Assembly (NCBI RefSeq): GCF_033958435.1
Contig: NC_134137.1
Location: forward strand, 177,085,501-177,149,500
Reading direction: 5' to 3'
DNA length: 64,000 nucleotides
Source of the DNA: Carettochelys insculpta
Lineage: Eukaryota; Chordata; Testudines; Carettochelyidae
Shown piece by piece: positions 20,670 through 32,803 of this stretch (positions are counted from its first letter, which is position 1; each line of letters opens with the position of its first letter). The notes under the pieces are model-generated. The model searched no databases. It was given only the letters and a program-made list of their open reading frames with translations, and had not been told where the DNA came from. Both the position numbers and the translations under genes were made by a program.

Positions 20670-21521
20670 TAAGGGCTGTTATAAAGAGGACAGTGATTGG
20701 CTCTTGTTCACATCCGCTGAAGGTAGGACAAGTAGTAATGGGCTTAATCTGCATCAAGGAACATTTAGGTTACAGACAGTAGACACCCAACTTACGCGAA
20801 GGTTGCATTCTTGACAACCTCCATGTAAGCTGAATTTGCATGCAACTCAAGAGCCAAGAAACTAACCAGCACAGCAGTGCTGGTCAGTTTCCAGTCTCCA
20901 CTGAGCTGCGGGAAGATTTGAGCCAGGCTCCAGCTCCCCACCACTCACATGAGACAGGAAACTGACCAGCCCTGCTGCTGGACAGTTTCCTGGCTCCCAC
21001 AACAGAACAGGAGTCAAGCGGCAGGGTCTGGTTCCCAGCTCCTCACCTCGCTGTGGGAGCTAGGAGAGTGACTAGCCCTGGTTCCCGGCTCCCCACCACT
21101 CTGGGAGCCAGGTGTGGCTTCTCCCCAGCTGGGGGAGCTGGGGAGAAGCCACACCATTGCAGCTGCCTGCCCGGCTTCCTCCAGCTGTGGGAGCTGAGTG
21201 GACATACAGCCACAGGATGGCTTCGAGTTGCGCTTAACTCATGTTCACGCAAGTTAAGCGCAGCTCAAAAATCACGCATTTCAGGGGTTTATAGTACATA
21301 GAAAAACTTTCTACCTGTGAGGGCAGTCATGTTCTAGAATAGGCTACCAAGCAAGGCTGTAGAATACCTGTCTTGTTAGCTTTTAGAAACAATGTGGGGT
21401 GCTCCAAAGGCAAGAGAAGCCTACTAGCGATGATCTAGATTTACTGAATCCTGCATCAGTGTAGGAAGCTAAACTGGATGACCTCTGATGATCCCTTCCA
21501 GCCTTAGATTTCTATGATTTG
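20670..21521 (+). mobile_element. CR1 non-LTR retrotransposon 3' end, split by a MITE
   Basis: 20670-20772 and 21295-21521 together read as the 3' end of a CR1 element. The left part has 'gacaagtagtaatgggcttaa' and the right part has 'gaaaaactttctacctgtgag', 'ggatgacctctgatgatccc' and a tip ending 'ttctatgattt'. These are well-known CR1 3' words. The interruption at 20773-21294 is a clean insertion at a TA. Confidence 0.85.
20773..21294. mobile_element. pogo/Tigger-like MITE with a GC-rich tandem interior
   Basis: TA occurs at 20771-20772 and 21295-21296 as the target duplication. Removing the element restores the CR1 reading. The tips pair as 'cagtagacaccc' with the complement of 'ggggtttatag', followed on the left by 'aacttacgcgaagg'. 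The interior repeats variants of 'gggagcc.ggaaactgacc'. No coding capacity is evident. The class is assigned from the TA target and the CAGT-type tip. Confidence 0.72.
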
Positions 21522-21674
21522 TTGGAAATGCAGATTGAAAACAGAAGGCTAAATGACAAGTTGGTCTACAAACTGAACAGAAAGCACCATTGAGAAGTAA
21601 CAGGAAGGTAGATGATATATATTTCAGTCAAAGGTGAAAGCTGTTTAAGATCTGTGTCCCCAATGTTCTTAGGT

Positions 21675-21925
21675 AGGACCAGTAATAATACTAATACCTA
21701 GATCTTACAGAAAGCACTTCATTAGTTAACCACACAATAGGAAAGTGCCCTCCAAAGGTGACAAGTACTGTTCTCCTCAGTTTAGAGAAACTGGGAAACA
21801 GAGGCACAAATATATGTGAGTTGCCCCAGGTTACGCAACCAACCAGCAGATGACCTGGGAACTGAACCCATATCTCAGTCCTGAATTCTGTGTATGAGAC
21901 TGCCGCTGCCTAGGTAGCATGGAAA
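21675..21925 (+). mobile_element. MIR-like SINE
   Basis: The order 'taataatactaatacctag', then 'gtttagagaaactgggaaacagaggcac', 'gttgccccaggttacgcaacca' and 'tgggaactgaaccca' matches the core and tail of amniote MIR-type SINEs. It is old, with scattered substitutions, and has no recognisable polymerase III boxes left. Confidence 0.68.
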
Positions 21926-21964
21926 GAGTGCTAATTTCTCAAAACTCATTTGTATGAAAAATTA

Positions 21965-22612
21965 GGATGACCATCTGTCCCATTTTTACTGGGACAGTCT
22001 CTTATTTAAGCTCATTTTTTTAAAGAAAATGGGCAAACTGTCCTGTATTTTGCAGGGCTACTGTTCCTCAGTGCACAGTGTCTCGGGGCAACAGCCTCCG
22101 CTGCAAGCAGCTGCCCAGTTTCCTGGCGCCCCGTGCCTTGGGGCACCAACCGCTGCTGCAGGGGAACTTCTCCATCGGGCACCTGCCCCATTCCACAGCA
22201 CACCACAGCAGCAGGCTCCTCTGCTGGCAAGCTCTGCCACAGGGGAGCTGCCTCATTCCTCAGCATCCCATGCCTTGGGGAGGTAGCTCCTGCTGCGGAG
22301 AAGCTCCTCCATGGGGGGAACTGCCCTGTTCCCCAACATGGCAGCCCCTGCTGCCAGGGATCCCTTCCGTAGGGCAGCTGCCATATTCCCTGCCCCCCAC
22401 CCCACCTAGGAGGCTGCAGAACCCCTATTTTCAGCACACACACACACCCCACTAGGAGCTTATGGAGCTCCCATCCTCCACTACTCTTGTCGGAAGGCTG
22501 CAGTGCGCCCCATCTCCAGTGCCTCACCATGGGCAGTAGCCCGTTGACAATGAGCCCTCTCCATCCCCGGGGGCTGGTGTTCTGTATTTGCCATAGGGCA
22601 ATGTGGTCATCC
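21965..22612. mobile_element. TA-flanked element with GGATGACCA tips
   Basis: GGATGACCA at 21965 and its inverse TGGTCATCC ending at 22612 are flanked by TA on both sides (21963-21964, 22613-22614). The interior is GC-rich, with repeated 'ggcagctgcc' and 'tgccttggg' words, and gives spurious long open frames on both strands. I assign it to a Tc1/mariner-like class from the TA target only. Confidence 0.65.
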
Positions 22613-24745
22613 TATGAAAAACCCAATGACATCTGAAATCACTGTGCTTATGGAAGGGTGTGCACTCTGTATAAATATTGTACTGACACAATTAGACAGT
22701 TTTTGTGAAAGTAGATATATTATAGGTGGTACAGATATTGTAATTAATGTTCCAAGACAAATTCATGCTTGTATCAGTCTTGTTACTTCTACCTCTAGCC
22801 TTTTGAAAAATCTAAAACCCCTGCCCTTCTCCTTCATTAAATTCCATCTACATTGCACTGTTTCCTTTTTTAAAATCTATGAAGTATTCCATTAAAGGCA
22901 ACCATGTTAGGTATCAACCTACTATTAAGATTATATAGAGAGGTTATAGATATTTAACAGCAATTAAATCCTTATTTCCACTTTTGTTCTAAAATCTGTG
23001 CCTGCCTGCAGTGAGTGGGAGCTGCTGCAGATCATTAAATACTCATTTATCAATGTCTCTCACCAGGCAACACAATGCAGCAGAACAGCACACAGAAACC
23101 ACCCTGAACCCCAGCAACAGCAGCTAATTAGCATAGCCTACCACTAAAACAACAGCATATGATTGGAAGAGTTAGTCAGTGAGCCAGCCAATCAAACCAG
23201 GTCATGCAAATAGCATACTTCAGTTGCCAGGGGAGAGCTGCTTTTTACTGTCCAATAGGAAAACAAGCAATAAACAAGAAATGAAACTGAGCTTTATCAT
23301 ATTTTCAAGTTGCTGTTAACACTTTCAAGTGTAAAGCAAAATTAGCTACTACCAGACAGGATTAGAATCATAGTTTACATTTCACTCCCAAAGAAAGAGG
23401 TAATGCAGTAATGATACACAAGGATTATAGCCTAATACTGCATTAGGATTTAAACTTCTCAGAGAATAGCCACACTGTATGCATGAGAAAACCTTCAAAG
23501 TTTTGACACTCTTGAAGGATCCAATTGCAAAAGTATCGATACACATCTCACGGTGAAAATTTTTAATAAAAATATTTAAAACATTTTAAATATATAAAGC
23601 TGACAACAATTATAGCCAGGGAAGAGTAGCCTTAACTTTATCAATTATTTGTTTTTATGAAGTAGAAACAGGATTATTTGTTACTATAAAAACTATATAT
23701 ATATATATATACATACTGCCTCATGTAAAATACAGTGGGAAAAAAACTCTCTAATGTTATGCACCAAAGTTCCAGATAATTTTATTATGAAGGACAAACA
23801 TAAAACAAAACAGGACACTACTATATTAGCACGCTTCAGACACTGAACTCTATTTCAATTAACAGATTAGTGCCAGGATAGAAACATGTCAATACAAGGG
23901 ACTGGTTAGCTTTTCTTCCAGTAACATTTACAAAATTTAAAAGCTGTAAATAAAATAGAACTAATGTATTTTTACAAGTATCTATATGAACTAGTATTCA
24001 TACTATGTATGTATATATAAACACAAAACAGTATTAATCATCAATACTTCCAACAGTCAGCCCTAAGAGAATTTTTCATATTCCATACATCAATGTTTCT
24101 TCTCAAATTCAGTGTGATTCAGTCTATTTAAAATTAGATGTCTACTAAACGACCCAAAAAGACTAACTCAGATTTATTGTTTGAACCATTCTGTCTCCAT
24201 TTTTAAAGCAGAATGCAGCTGCACATCTTAGCTTTATAATTTGGCAGTGAAAGAGATTCTTTAGATGTTTTAACGCATTTTCTACAGATTTTCAGTCAAG
24301 TGAATGTGCTAATACAATTCAGTCACAACAGTGGTGCCTGTGAAAGGTGTCTGACAGCCCTGGAAACTGTCATCTTTTAATCCAAAGGCCAGGTACAGTA
24401 CTTGAAGCAGCAGCAGCATATGCATCCCACCTTACCAACAGGCCATAATACTATTCTGTCCATCACCTAGCTGTCAGAGGGTAATGCTTTTCAAACACTA
24501 GTGGCCCAGCCCTTGTCACAGTTGAACAGGCTCTGTATTTTACTACCAACCCCCTATATCAGCAAAGTGGGGAGGGCAGGCCCCCTTGGGGGTAGGGGAC
24601 ACGAAATTTCATAAGGCGGGGCACAGCATGATCAGCTGCTGGGTCTCAGGTGCATCCATCTCATTAAAAATGTTGAAATGTGTTGCTGTTTTTATGTATG
24701 TGTATCGCATTTATATACTGATTAATATAGTTTTATATTCTGTAT
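22613..24745. other. AT-rich DNA, no gene; short (TA)n at 23694-23711
   Basis: No reading frame with a recognisable motif, no splice-bounded exon and no repeat I can name, apart from a short TA microsatellite. Composition is AT-rich and unlike the GC-rich element interiors around it. Confidence 0.5.
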
Positions 24746-25109
24746 CAGAGTGAGCAAACTTTTTACATCGGGCCCCACTTTTCATCACTGCAATTAGCAG
24801 GACCTCCCCCACCAACCCACCTGTCTAATGTAATCTAAACCAACAGAAATGTCAGTTATGTTCATATGAAAAAAACCTCTTTTTGGCACGTGTAAGAAAA
24901 TAAGTATGTAGCAACGTAAAAACTGTACCCCCCCCACTTTGTGCACCCATTCTACACTTTATTTTCTTATTCATGCCAAAAAACTTTTTTTCTTTCATAT
25001 GAACATAACCAAGATTTCCGCTGGTTTGGATTAAGTTAGACTGGAGGCAGGCCCTGCTCATTGCAGGGACTAAAAGTGGGGCCCAACGTAAAAAGTTTGC
25101 TCACCCCTG
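24746..25109. mobile_element. hAT-type foldback MITE
   Basis: The left tip 'cagagtgagcaaacttttta' pairs with the right tip 'taaaaagtttgctcacccctg', and the pairing continues inward through 'gggccccactttt' and the inner 'gttcatatgaa' words, so most of the 364 bp can fold on itself. The CAGGGGTG-type tip is typical of hAT elements. The flanking 8-mers ttctgtat and ccctatac agree at only four positions, so the target duplication is weak. Confidence 0.7.
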
Positions 25110-27069
25110 CCCTATACCACCCAGAAATGAGTACTGACCACAACTGAGGAAAGTTTCCATCAAGTTTATCTTCATTATACAAACTTAATATAAATGAAAA
25201 TTATACTGGATGCCTCACTTGGCAGGACCATGTTCAAAATGAAGCCTTTAACATTAAACCTAATGAAAACCATTTTTCCTACATTTCTGTGGGGCCCATT
25301 ATCATATTGCATTGTCATTGTAAACATGCTACCTAACAGTTACAGTAAAATCAGTTTATTCTTTGATCTCATTTAAACAGTTAAACTTCATACTCTTTCA
25401 ATTTATGCCTATCTAGCATATCTACTGCACAGACAATTTTGCAGCAGCAATGGCAGTGAGCAGAAAAAAGGCATTATCTAAACATAAGCTTAAAAAGATT
25501 TTTCAGGACTTTATCCTGGACAATCACTCTGTAGCACTAATACCTCAACTAGGCTGCTTCACTGTCTCCTCAGGAGAAGAAAATCTTTACAGTGGGTTTA
25601 TCCAATTTAGGGTCTCTAATACTGCTGCAAATTCATCTCCAGAACTCCAAAGACCAAACATCAATTACCAATACTTAAAAGTTTTTAGTGATTTAAAAAA
25701 TGTACAACAACACAGATAAGATTGAACACAAGTCACCTGCTGCACAATCATATCCATGTAATACAGTAGGGAAAATTTACACTACTAATTCTGCATAGAA
25801 TCAATGCCCCATAGTCAACATAAAATTAGAAGGAAAAAAAAAAAAAGACACTTTCCTTGAATGAAAATACAAATAGCTTTAGCCAAATGTCTATAAATCT
25901 AATTAATCCCAAATGAGTCCACTTACTGATAAAAAGCCTGTGACTTTTCAATTATATTTAATTTTCATTACAAGTATCCTGAACATCTTCAGAAACTTTT
26001 TATTAACTTACAGTACAATCAGAATTAGACTATTCTTTACCTATACGCAAGTGCCAGCAATAGAAACTGAATAATTCAAGTCATTTCTCACGTGTAGATA
26101 CTGAAGCACGAGATGTATTAAAACAGCTGGTAGAGAAGAAATGGGACACTTCTACCCTTTGAATGCATGGCCAGCATGCCAAACTGCTAATGTAAGAGCT
26201 AAACAAGAAATGAATACATCATGTGCAATAGTCTCACATGATATCAATCACTTAATACCTGACCAAGAAGGGGTCTGAAGGAAGTTTTATAGTTTTAAAT
26301 AATTATCACAAACATGACATGGATTAAAAATACATGTTATGTTAGAATTCAGTTGTAAAATCTACTTTCTAACAAACATATTAATTTTCAAGCTACTTTC
26401 ATTATATGAATCCAAAATATTTAGTTTATTATGTACCATAAATATAATCTTAATTTCTTATATAGTACAATATTGAAAACATGCATACTACAAAACAGCA
26501 GAACAGTGTTTCTTAAACTTCTTGAGACCACAGAACACCAAATAGTAATATTTTTATGCAGAACACCTATGAAAATTTTCTTCAAAAAAAAAAATCCAAA
26601 CAGCAACATACCGAGCAAATTCAAAATTAAGTAATTTAATCAGGTATCACGGCAATGAAGAAACAACATTGCATCTGGCTTTAATAACAAAAAATATATA
26701 CAATCAGTGCATGATATCAGAAAGGTATCAGATGCTTGTGGTGCACCTGCAAGTTGTTCACGAAACATCGACGTTCTCCAGAACATAGATGAAGAAATAC
26801 TGCTATAAAACACATTCTTACACACACAAGTCCTGTAATTTTTGGAACTTAAGTTATTATTTCACACCACCCCCCCACACACACACCCCAACAGGCTTTG
26901 GATAATGTCTAATCCTACAGATGCTACAAGCATTCTTAAGCTTTGCAGGCATAGCCACATGAGTGGGGGGGAGGTGAGAAAAATCACATCTCATATGATA
27001 TAGCTATAAAGGCATAAGCATTGGTGTACCTGCAAGTCATACAGGCAACAAAGTACTTCTGAATGTGTG
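25110..27069. other. AT-rich DNA; possible hAT scrap near 26504; orphan open frame 25450-25719
   Basis: Near 26504-26585 the words 'cagtgtttcttaaacttcttgagacca' resemble a hAT tip, but no partner end was found. An 89-codon plus-strand frame at 25450-25719 begins MAVSRKKALSKHK and has no family motif I recognise. A short AC run lies near 26877-26886. Nothing else is supportable. Confidence 0.35.
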
Positions 27070-27972
27070 CAGTAAACCCTCAAAATATGCAGCTTCAAGT
27101 TGCGCGTAACTCACTTTAATGAAAGTTAGGCACAACTTGAAGCTACTCTGCGGTTGTCAGCCTGCCTAGTGCCCGCAGCTGTGGGCAGCTAGGCAAGCTA
27201 AAAGCCCCTTCTCTCTGCCTTCCCCCAGCCTGCTGGGCTAGTCAGTTTCCTGGCTCCAAGGAGTGGAGGGGAGCCAGAAGCCAAACTGCACCTTATTCCC
27301 AGCTCCCCTCCACTTGCTGGAGATCAAAGCTGCTGCCCTGGTCAGTTTCCCAGCTCTGAGAGGTGAGGGGAGCCGGGAGCCACCTGCTAACTGGTTCCCA
27401 GCTCCCCGCCACTTGCGGGATCCAGGAACTGGCCAGCTCAGGGATGGTGAGTTTCCTGGATCCCGCAAATGGTGGGGAGCTGGGAACCATGTGGCAGCCT
27501 GGTTCCTGGCTACCCTGCACTGGCATGAACCAAGAAACTGACCATCCATAAGCTGGTAAATTTCCAGGGTCCCACAAGCAATGGGGAGCTGGGAACTAGG
27601 CTGCTGCTTGGTTCCCATCTCCCCATCACTTGCAGGAGCAGGAAACCAACCACGTCAAGGCTGGTCAGTTTCCTGGGTCCCACAAGCGGCGTAGACCTGG
27701 GAACCAAGCGGCAGCCTGGCTTCCGGCTGACCTGTGCTGGCGGGAACCAAAAAACTGACCAGCCATAAGATGGTCAGTTTCCCGGGTCCCACAAAAAGCA
27801 GGGAGCCAGGAACCAGGGTGCCCCCTGGTTCCTAGCTCCCCACCACTCTAGGAGCCAGGAACCTGACCAGCCCTAGTGGGCTGGTCAGTTTCCCAGCTCC
27901 TGCAATCCCAGGGGACCTGGAAACCAAGCAGCAGCCCCAGCATAACTCAAGGGTTTATTGTGAACTGCAATG
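27070..27972. mobile_element. Tigger-like MITE with a long minisatellite interior
   Basis: The left tip 'cagtaaaccctcaaaatatgc' and right tip (complement of 'gcataactcaagggtttattg') are inverted copies. Between them, diverged repeats of a unit containing 'ctggtcagtttcctggctcc' and 'ggtggggagctgggaacca' alternate in both orientations. It is the same family as 20773-21294. The long open frames in it are products of the repeat. Confidence 0.65.
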
Positions 27973-28539
27973 GTATACAGCGAGTTATCAATGTAAATCC
28001 TCCTAGTGGAGACACTACTCATACCAGGAAACCCTTTTTAGTGTATCTGAGGACTTAAAAAATGGTTGACTTCAATCAAACAGAACTTAAATCATCACAA
28101 CAAAGTCCTGATCTATACTAGCAGATAAATTGCATTTGAATTTAAGGCTCTATGGTCAATTTTATAAACTCTCTGTCTAAACCCCAGCACTCAATAAGTC
28201 AATTCTAAGTGACCGTAACACCAACTTCTGTACTGCTGATTTCCCAACTAAGTTATTCAAAAGATCAAAATTGCAATGCCAAGATACACCAGCTTAGATT
28301 AACTAGGTTTAAAATGGATTTTATTAGCCCTGGAAACTGTCCCACAATGCCTCTTGAGGTATCCTTTCTGGTCATTGTCCTGCCCCGGATGCTCTCCAGG
28401 TAAACCAGAATTAGGTGATAAGTGGTGTTCTTCAGCCTGGGAATTTTGATTAGATTTCCTTTCCCCTCTGGCCAGCGTAGAAAGCAGACATGGGGTCATA
28501 TCTCTGCAACACACCGGGTACCCAGGAGTTCCTAGGATC

Positions 28540-29314
28540 GCAAAAGGGCCGCAGCATGGAGCCATCAATAGATCTTGGACCATTTTTCAGTGTGAAGAAG
28601 CTATTGTGAGCCAGCTCAAATCCAGCAAAGGGAATGATGAAAATTATTGCAAAATGTGGTGAGCCATGATCGAGAAAGGTTACAACAGGGACAAAAAGCA
28701 ATGCCACGTGAAGATCAAGGAATTGCACCGAAACTACCAGAAATGTAAGGCTACATCTACATTGTCACACAAATCCACTGCTCAGGGTTGATCTTCTGGG
28801 GCACCGTTGCATGCAAGCACAAAATGGAGCTTTTCTGGGGTCAAAGTTGAGCTCGTAACTCCTCATGAGATGTGAGGATTAAGGAAGGCTGACGAAAGGA
28901 GCATTCCCATCGACCTTCTGCCGTGACGACAGCCGCGGAAGTCAACATCTGCAAAGTCAATTTTAGGTATGCAATTGGCATAGCAACCATTTACCTTCCA
29001 AGTAAGTACAGACATGGCCTAAGATAGCCAACTGCCAGTCCGGGGCATCTCCCCAGAAATGCCAACACTAGGATGAGCTCCACACTATTCTGGAGATAGA
29101 TGCAACTACTTCCTTCAAAAATGGTATCAAGAGCTGTATCAAGAGCTGTGGTCATGGACAGCCAACAGCAGGGTGCAGTCCAGCTTAGATTTATGCCCTG
29201 AAAGCCAGGAGCTTTTCATCCAGCCGGAGCTGGTAGATCCCATCCCAGACCCCATCCCCTTAACTCAGGAGTTGGCTTTAGAGGCCAAGCCAAATCCCAG
29301 AGAGGACACATCTG
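28540..29314 (+). pseudogene. Harbinger 1 Myb/SANT-like protein, exon 1
   Basis: Plus-strand translation shows a Myb/SANT-like domain ending in EKGYNRDKKQCHVKIKELHRNYQKC near 28680-28745, where the pattern of charged residues and the Q-C-x-V-K-I-K-E-L block is typical of Harbinger partner proteins. A tga replaces a residue near 28660. A MITE (28749-29019) cuts the exon; across it the frame resumes. Later, DLCPESQELFIQP and a PIPDPIP stretch lead to a splice donor gtaagt at 29315. The protein would bind element DNA and help the transposase enter the nucleus, by family knowledge. Confidence 0.75.
28749..29019. mobile_element. 271-bp Harbinger-type MITE with TAA target duplication
   Basis: The tips 'ggctacatctacatt' and the complement of 'tacagacatggcc' are inverted copies. 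TAA at 28746-28748 is repeated at 29020-29022. Removing the MITE and one TAA restores the Myb/SANT frame across the site. The interior has no coding capacity. Confidence 0.85.
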
Positions 29315-30317
29315 GTAAGTAGGCTTCTTTTCAACTGATAATAGTATGTTGTGATTATGTTGTGGAGGGTCTATGCCCCTTTCCCTTAGGACAGCTTATT
29401 AATGTGCCTGGGGATGGAGCACAGATCCTGCCTGGACAAAAAGCTGAAGCTCTTAGACAGGCACTTGTGGATTTCCATCATGAGATTTTTTTGGGGAGAT
29501 CTGACTTATTCCTGCTTCCACTTATTCCTGCTTACCACACCAAGCCACAAGTAAGTGATCTGGAATCATGGCACCACAGAGCATTCTTGCAAATTCTCCA
29601 ACATAACAGTCGGATAGAACGAGCAATCTTTCCTTATCCCTCTTCCTTAGAGTAATCAGACTGATGTCTCATTTGGCCACCTAGAATGCATGGGAAGTTT
29701 CATGAGTCACTAATCATTTTTGCCTGGCATCCTACCCAGTGCACGGCAGATTCATACATCTCCTGATGCAGCTGCTTTAAAATCCAAGATGTGTGTGTAA
29801 TTGTACATGCAGCAGTCCCCTCTCCTTCCCTTCAGGGCTAGCAGGCAATCGGACCATCCTCTGCTTCACGTGTGCACCCCCAGTAACTTTTAATGAAGTT
29901 TTAATTCATTCAGCAGAAGCTGCCTGGGAATTTAAAATAAAGGCATTGCTTTAAGCAGCATAAGCTCACTCCGCCATGGTCCAGTGTCCCTGGGACACAG
30001 TGAGCCATCCCTACATACCACGCCATACCCCCCGCCCCCCACTACACGCCCCAGAGTTGCTTTCATAAAGTTTTCTCCTGTGTAACTGTGGACAGCTTAC
30101 CATAATGTTGACCATAAACCTCTTTCATGGACAAGCTCAAAGTGTTCTGCTTGGAATCATGCATTCTTCTGTCTTACAAGTAACGAGAGACCTTGCAGTT
30201 GCAATGTCTTCTTCAGTACAGGCAGGAAGCTATTATTTCTGTGACTGTGGTCATGGTTCCAAGTAAAGATAAAAATGTTGCTATTGTTAATGTATATTTC
30301 TAAATTTGTTTTATCAG

Positions 30318-30975
30318 CAAACGAACCTGGAAAAAGACCAAGAGCGCACAGTTCAGCAGATAGCCAGCTGCCTACAATACAGAGGAAAAAGACAACCTAG
30401 AGTAATTTGTTGGAGAACTATATGCAAGCACTTTCAAAAGAAGAGTGAAATTAGTGCTTGGAAGAAGCACATGATGGAGTCACAACAATGAATGCATGAA
30501 TCAATCATGTCCTTTATGGGAAAGCAGACAGAGTAATGTATCTGGTGATAGAGAAATCACAAATCAGACAGATATATTATGAGCAGGCAGACAGAATTAC
30601 TTACCTTATTGCTGGAGTCAGCAATCCATGCATGCCCCCCTACTTGTATACATTATGTGCCCCTTTTAGAGGCACAGCATTCCCAGGCAACAACAGGCAT
30701 CACTGACACACGCCACCCTTATCCCATTCATTCTCCTCCCCTGGATGGGACATGGCATCCCCCAGCCACTCCAGGCACCATCATTGTAGACCTTCAACCC
30801 ATTCAGCCCAGTTCCCTGCTCCTGGCTCAGTATCCCCCCTCCAATCATTCCATACCCCTTCCACACATTCAGCACCCTCCCCTCGTCAGGGAACCAGAAT
30901 GAGGAAAGGAAGGTCACAAAGAGCCCAGCTTGCTAGCCCCAAACCTCAAGATCCATCAGAAGGCTACCTTTGACT
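30318..30975 (+). pseudogene. Harbinger 1 Myb/SANT-like protein, exon 2
   Basis: A splice acceptor (tttgttttatcag) ends at 30317, and the exon continues the frame of exon 1 with ANEPGKRPRAHSSADSQLP. Stops then interrupt a region whose remains (a charged helix-like part near 30500-30590 and a Pro/Ser-rich tail ending PKPQDPSEGYL) fit the C-terminal half of these proteins. The intron 29315-30317 is about 1.0 kb with standard GT/AG ends and shows no other feature. Confidence 0.68.
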
Positions 30976-31269
30976 GACCGTGACATTAGCACCCTTCCCC
31001 CACACCCCATTAACCCATTCTTCCTTTACTGCCCCCTAAATAAAAACATTATATTTGGAAAGAAGAGTTTTGTTTATTAGTTAACATGCTTTGGAGTTTG
31101 GTGGGCGATGATGACTGTGTTGCCGTTATTGAGGGGTTTCTTAAAGGGCAACGAAACCGCCTGGTTTGCGGAGGTGCTGGTTAAGGTGATTCACGCTCAT
31201 TCACAAACATGGTTTTCAAAGCATCCCTCATTTCCAGTGTGTCATTCTGGGCTTTCCTGTTTTCTGTTG

Positions 31270-32076
31270 GGGTCAGCTGCTGAATATTTCTTGACAGGAC
31301 CTCTGCCTCAGCTCCCCCATGCAGGCATGAAACTCCCCCATTTGCCTTGCAAATGTTATGAAGAGTAGGCAGGCCCCAACAACCATGGTAGTCTTCACTT
31401 CATTGAGTTCTAAGCATGTCAGAAGGCACCTAAACCTCGCTTTTAAATGGCCAAAGGCACATTCCACCACCATTCTGCACCTGCTCAGCCTGTAGTTAAA
31501 GAAATCCTTACTGGATTCCAGGGCTCCTGTGTAGGACTTCATGAGCCAAGGGAACAAGGGGTAAACGGGATCACCCAAAATCACTATGGGCACTTCCACA
31601 CCCTCAGTGTTAATTTTCTGGTCTGGGAAGAAAGTACCACTCTGGAACCTTCTAAACAGACAAGAATTCCTAAAGATTCATGTATCATGCCTTCTGTCTG
31701 ACCACGCCACATTGATATTGGTGAAACTACCCATGTGATCCACCAACGTCTGCAACACCATAGAGAAATCCCCCCTGCGGTTTACATAAAAACTGGTGGT
31801 CTGGTGCCAGGATGAGGATGTACGTTCCATCTATGGCCCCAATGCAGTTAGGGAACCCCATGGAAACAAATCTGTCCATTATGTCCTGCACATCCCCAGA
31901 GTCACTGTCTTCCGCAGGAGAAGCATGTTGACTGCCTTGGCTACCTGTATGACGACAGACCCCACCATAGATCTGCCCACTCCAAATTGATAGCCCACTG
32001 ACCAGTAGTTGTCTGGAATCGCAAACTTCCACAGAGCAATTGCAACATTCTTCTCAGCTACCAAAGCAGGTCTCAC
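31270..32076 (-). pseudogene. Harbinger 1 DDE transposase (HARBI1-like)
   Basis: Two minus-strand frames show the family blocks in order. 32076-31727 has VAIALWKFAIPDNYWSVGYQFGVGRSM followed by GFPNCIGAIDGTYI, whose D is the first catalytic residue. 31599-31273 has GDPVYPLFPWLMK, whose D is the second, and RLSRCRMVVECAFGHLK, whose E is the third. Frameshifts separate the parts, and the N-terminus is missing. The enzyme would cut and paste the element. It is convergent with the Myb/SANT gene. Confidence 0.85.
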
Positions 32077-32194
32077 TCTAGCATGGCTATGCTTCAGAGA
32101 CAGCTGACTGGGCTGCTGCCACTGACAAGAGAGGTTTCCCCACTTCTGTCAGGGGCAGCAGCCAAGAATCAAGCTCTCAGCTGCCACCACTGCC

Positions 32195-32434
32195 AGGAGA
32201 AGGGCAATTGATAAGGGCAGCTGCCCGGTCAGTTTCCTGGCTCTACAAGCAGAACAGAGCCAGGAACCAGCTCCCCTCCACCTGCTGGAGCCAGGAAAAT
32301 GACCAGGGCTGCTGCCCTTGTCAGTTTCCTGGCTCCCCTCAGTTCTGCATGAAATTTGACTTATGCAGGGATTGCAAGAACGCAATCCCTGCATAACGAG
32401 AATGCAACCCCTGCGTAAGTCGAAGGTCTACTCT
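32195..32434. mobile_element. Tigger-like MITE fragment
   Basis: The right tip (complement of 'gcgtaagtcgaaggtcta') matches the left tip type of the element at 20773-21294. The interior shares the 'gtttcctggctcc' minisatellite words. The left tip is not found. Confidence 0.55.
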
Positions 32435-32803
32435 ATGTATGCATGCATACATAAGTCTGGGTCAGACATAAAAACAGAGACTATTTACACACACCTATCC
32501 TGTGTATCTATCAAAACCATAGGTAAAGCTATTTTTAAAAAAATGTTTTTCCTATTTTCGAAAAATGAGTCCACTCTGGAGAAGAAATGAAGTATTTCAT
32601 TAACAAAATGACATTTTGGCAGTGGTATTTAGTTCAACTTTTAGTTTCTGATAGTTTCCTGCAATCATTAAATCTCTGTTAATTAATTGCACTATTTCAT
32701 TGCCACTTGATTTACCACTTCCTTAGAGAGAACTCATACTGAAATCAGAAGTAGCAAAACTTAAGTTTGTCCAATTACATCATACTTTTTGTTCAAAATA
32801 ATA

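Larger units (their letters stand above)
28107..32090. mobile_element. PIF/Harbinger element 1, autonomous type, decayed
   Basis: A tip resembling 'gatctatactagcagata' lies near 28110. Inside are a two-exon Myb/SANT-like gene on the plus strand (28540-30975) and a Harbinger DDE transposase on the minus strand (31270-32076), placed tail to tail. The right tip is missing; near 32100 the sequence changes to a Tigger-like fragment. A 271-bp MITE lies in the first exon. Confidence 0.78.

Noticed and set aside
20773..21294. CRISPR-like or satellite array from the repeated units
   Set aside because: Units are irregular, diverged, in mixed orientation and bounded by transposon tips.
22012..22530. 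172-codon minus-strand frame
   Set aside because: It lies inside the TA-flanked element 21965-22612; the GC-rich repeated interior leaves several frames open on both strands.
25450..25719. 89-codon plus-strand frame starting MAVSRKKALSKHK as a possible host exon
   Set aside because: No family motif, no supporting neighbour exon and AT-rich surroundings; frames of this length are expected by chance. Noted only under the surrounding region.
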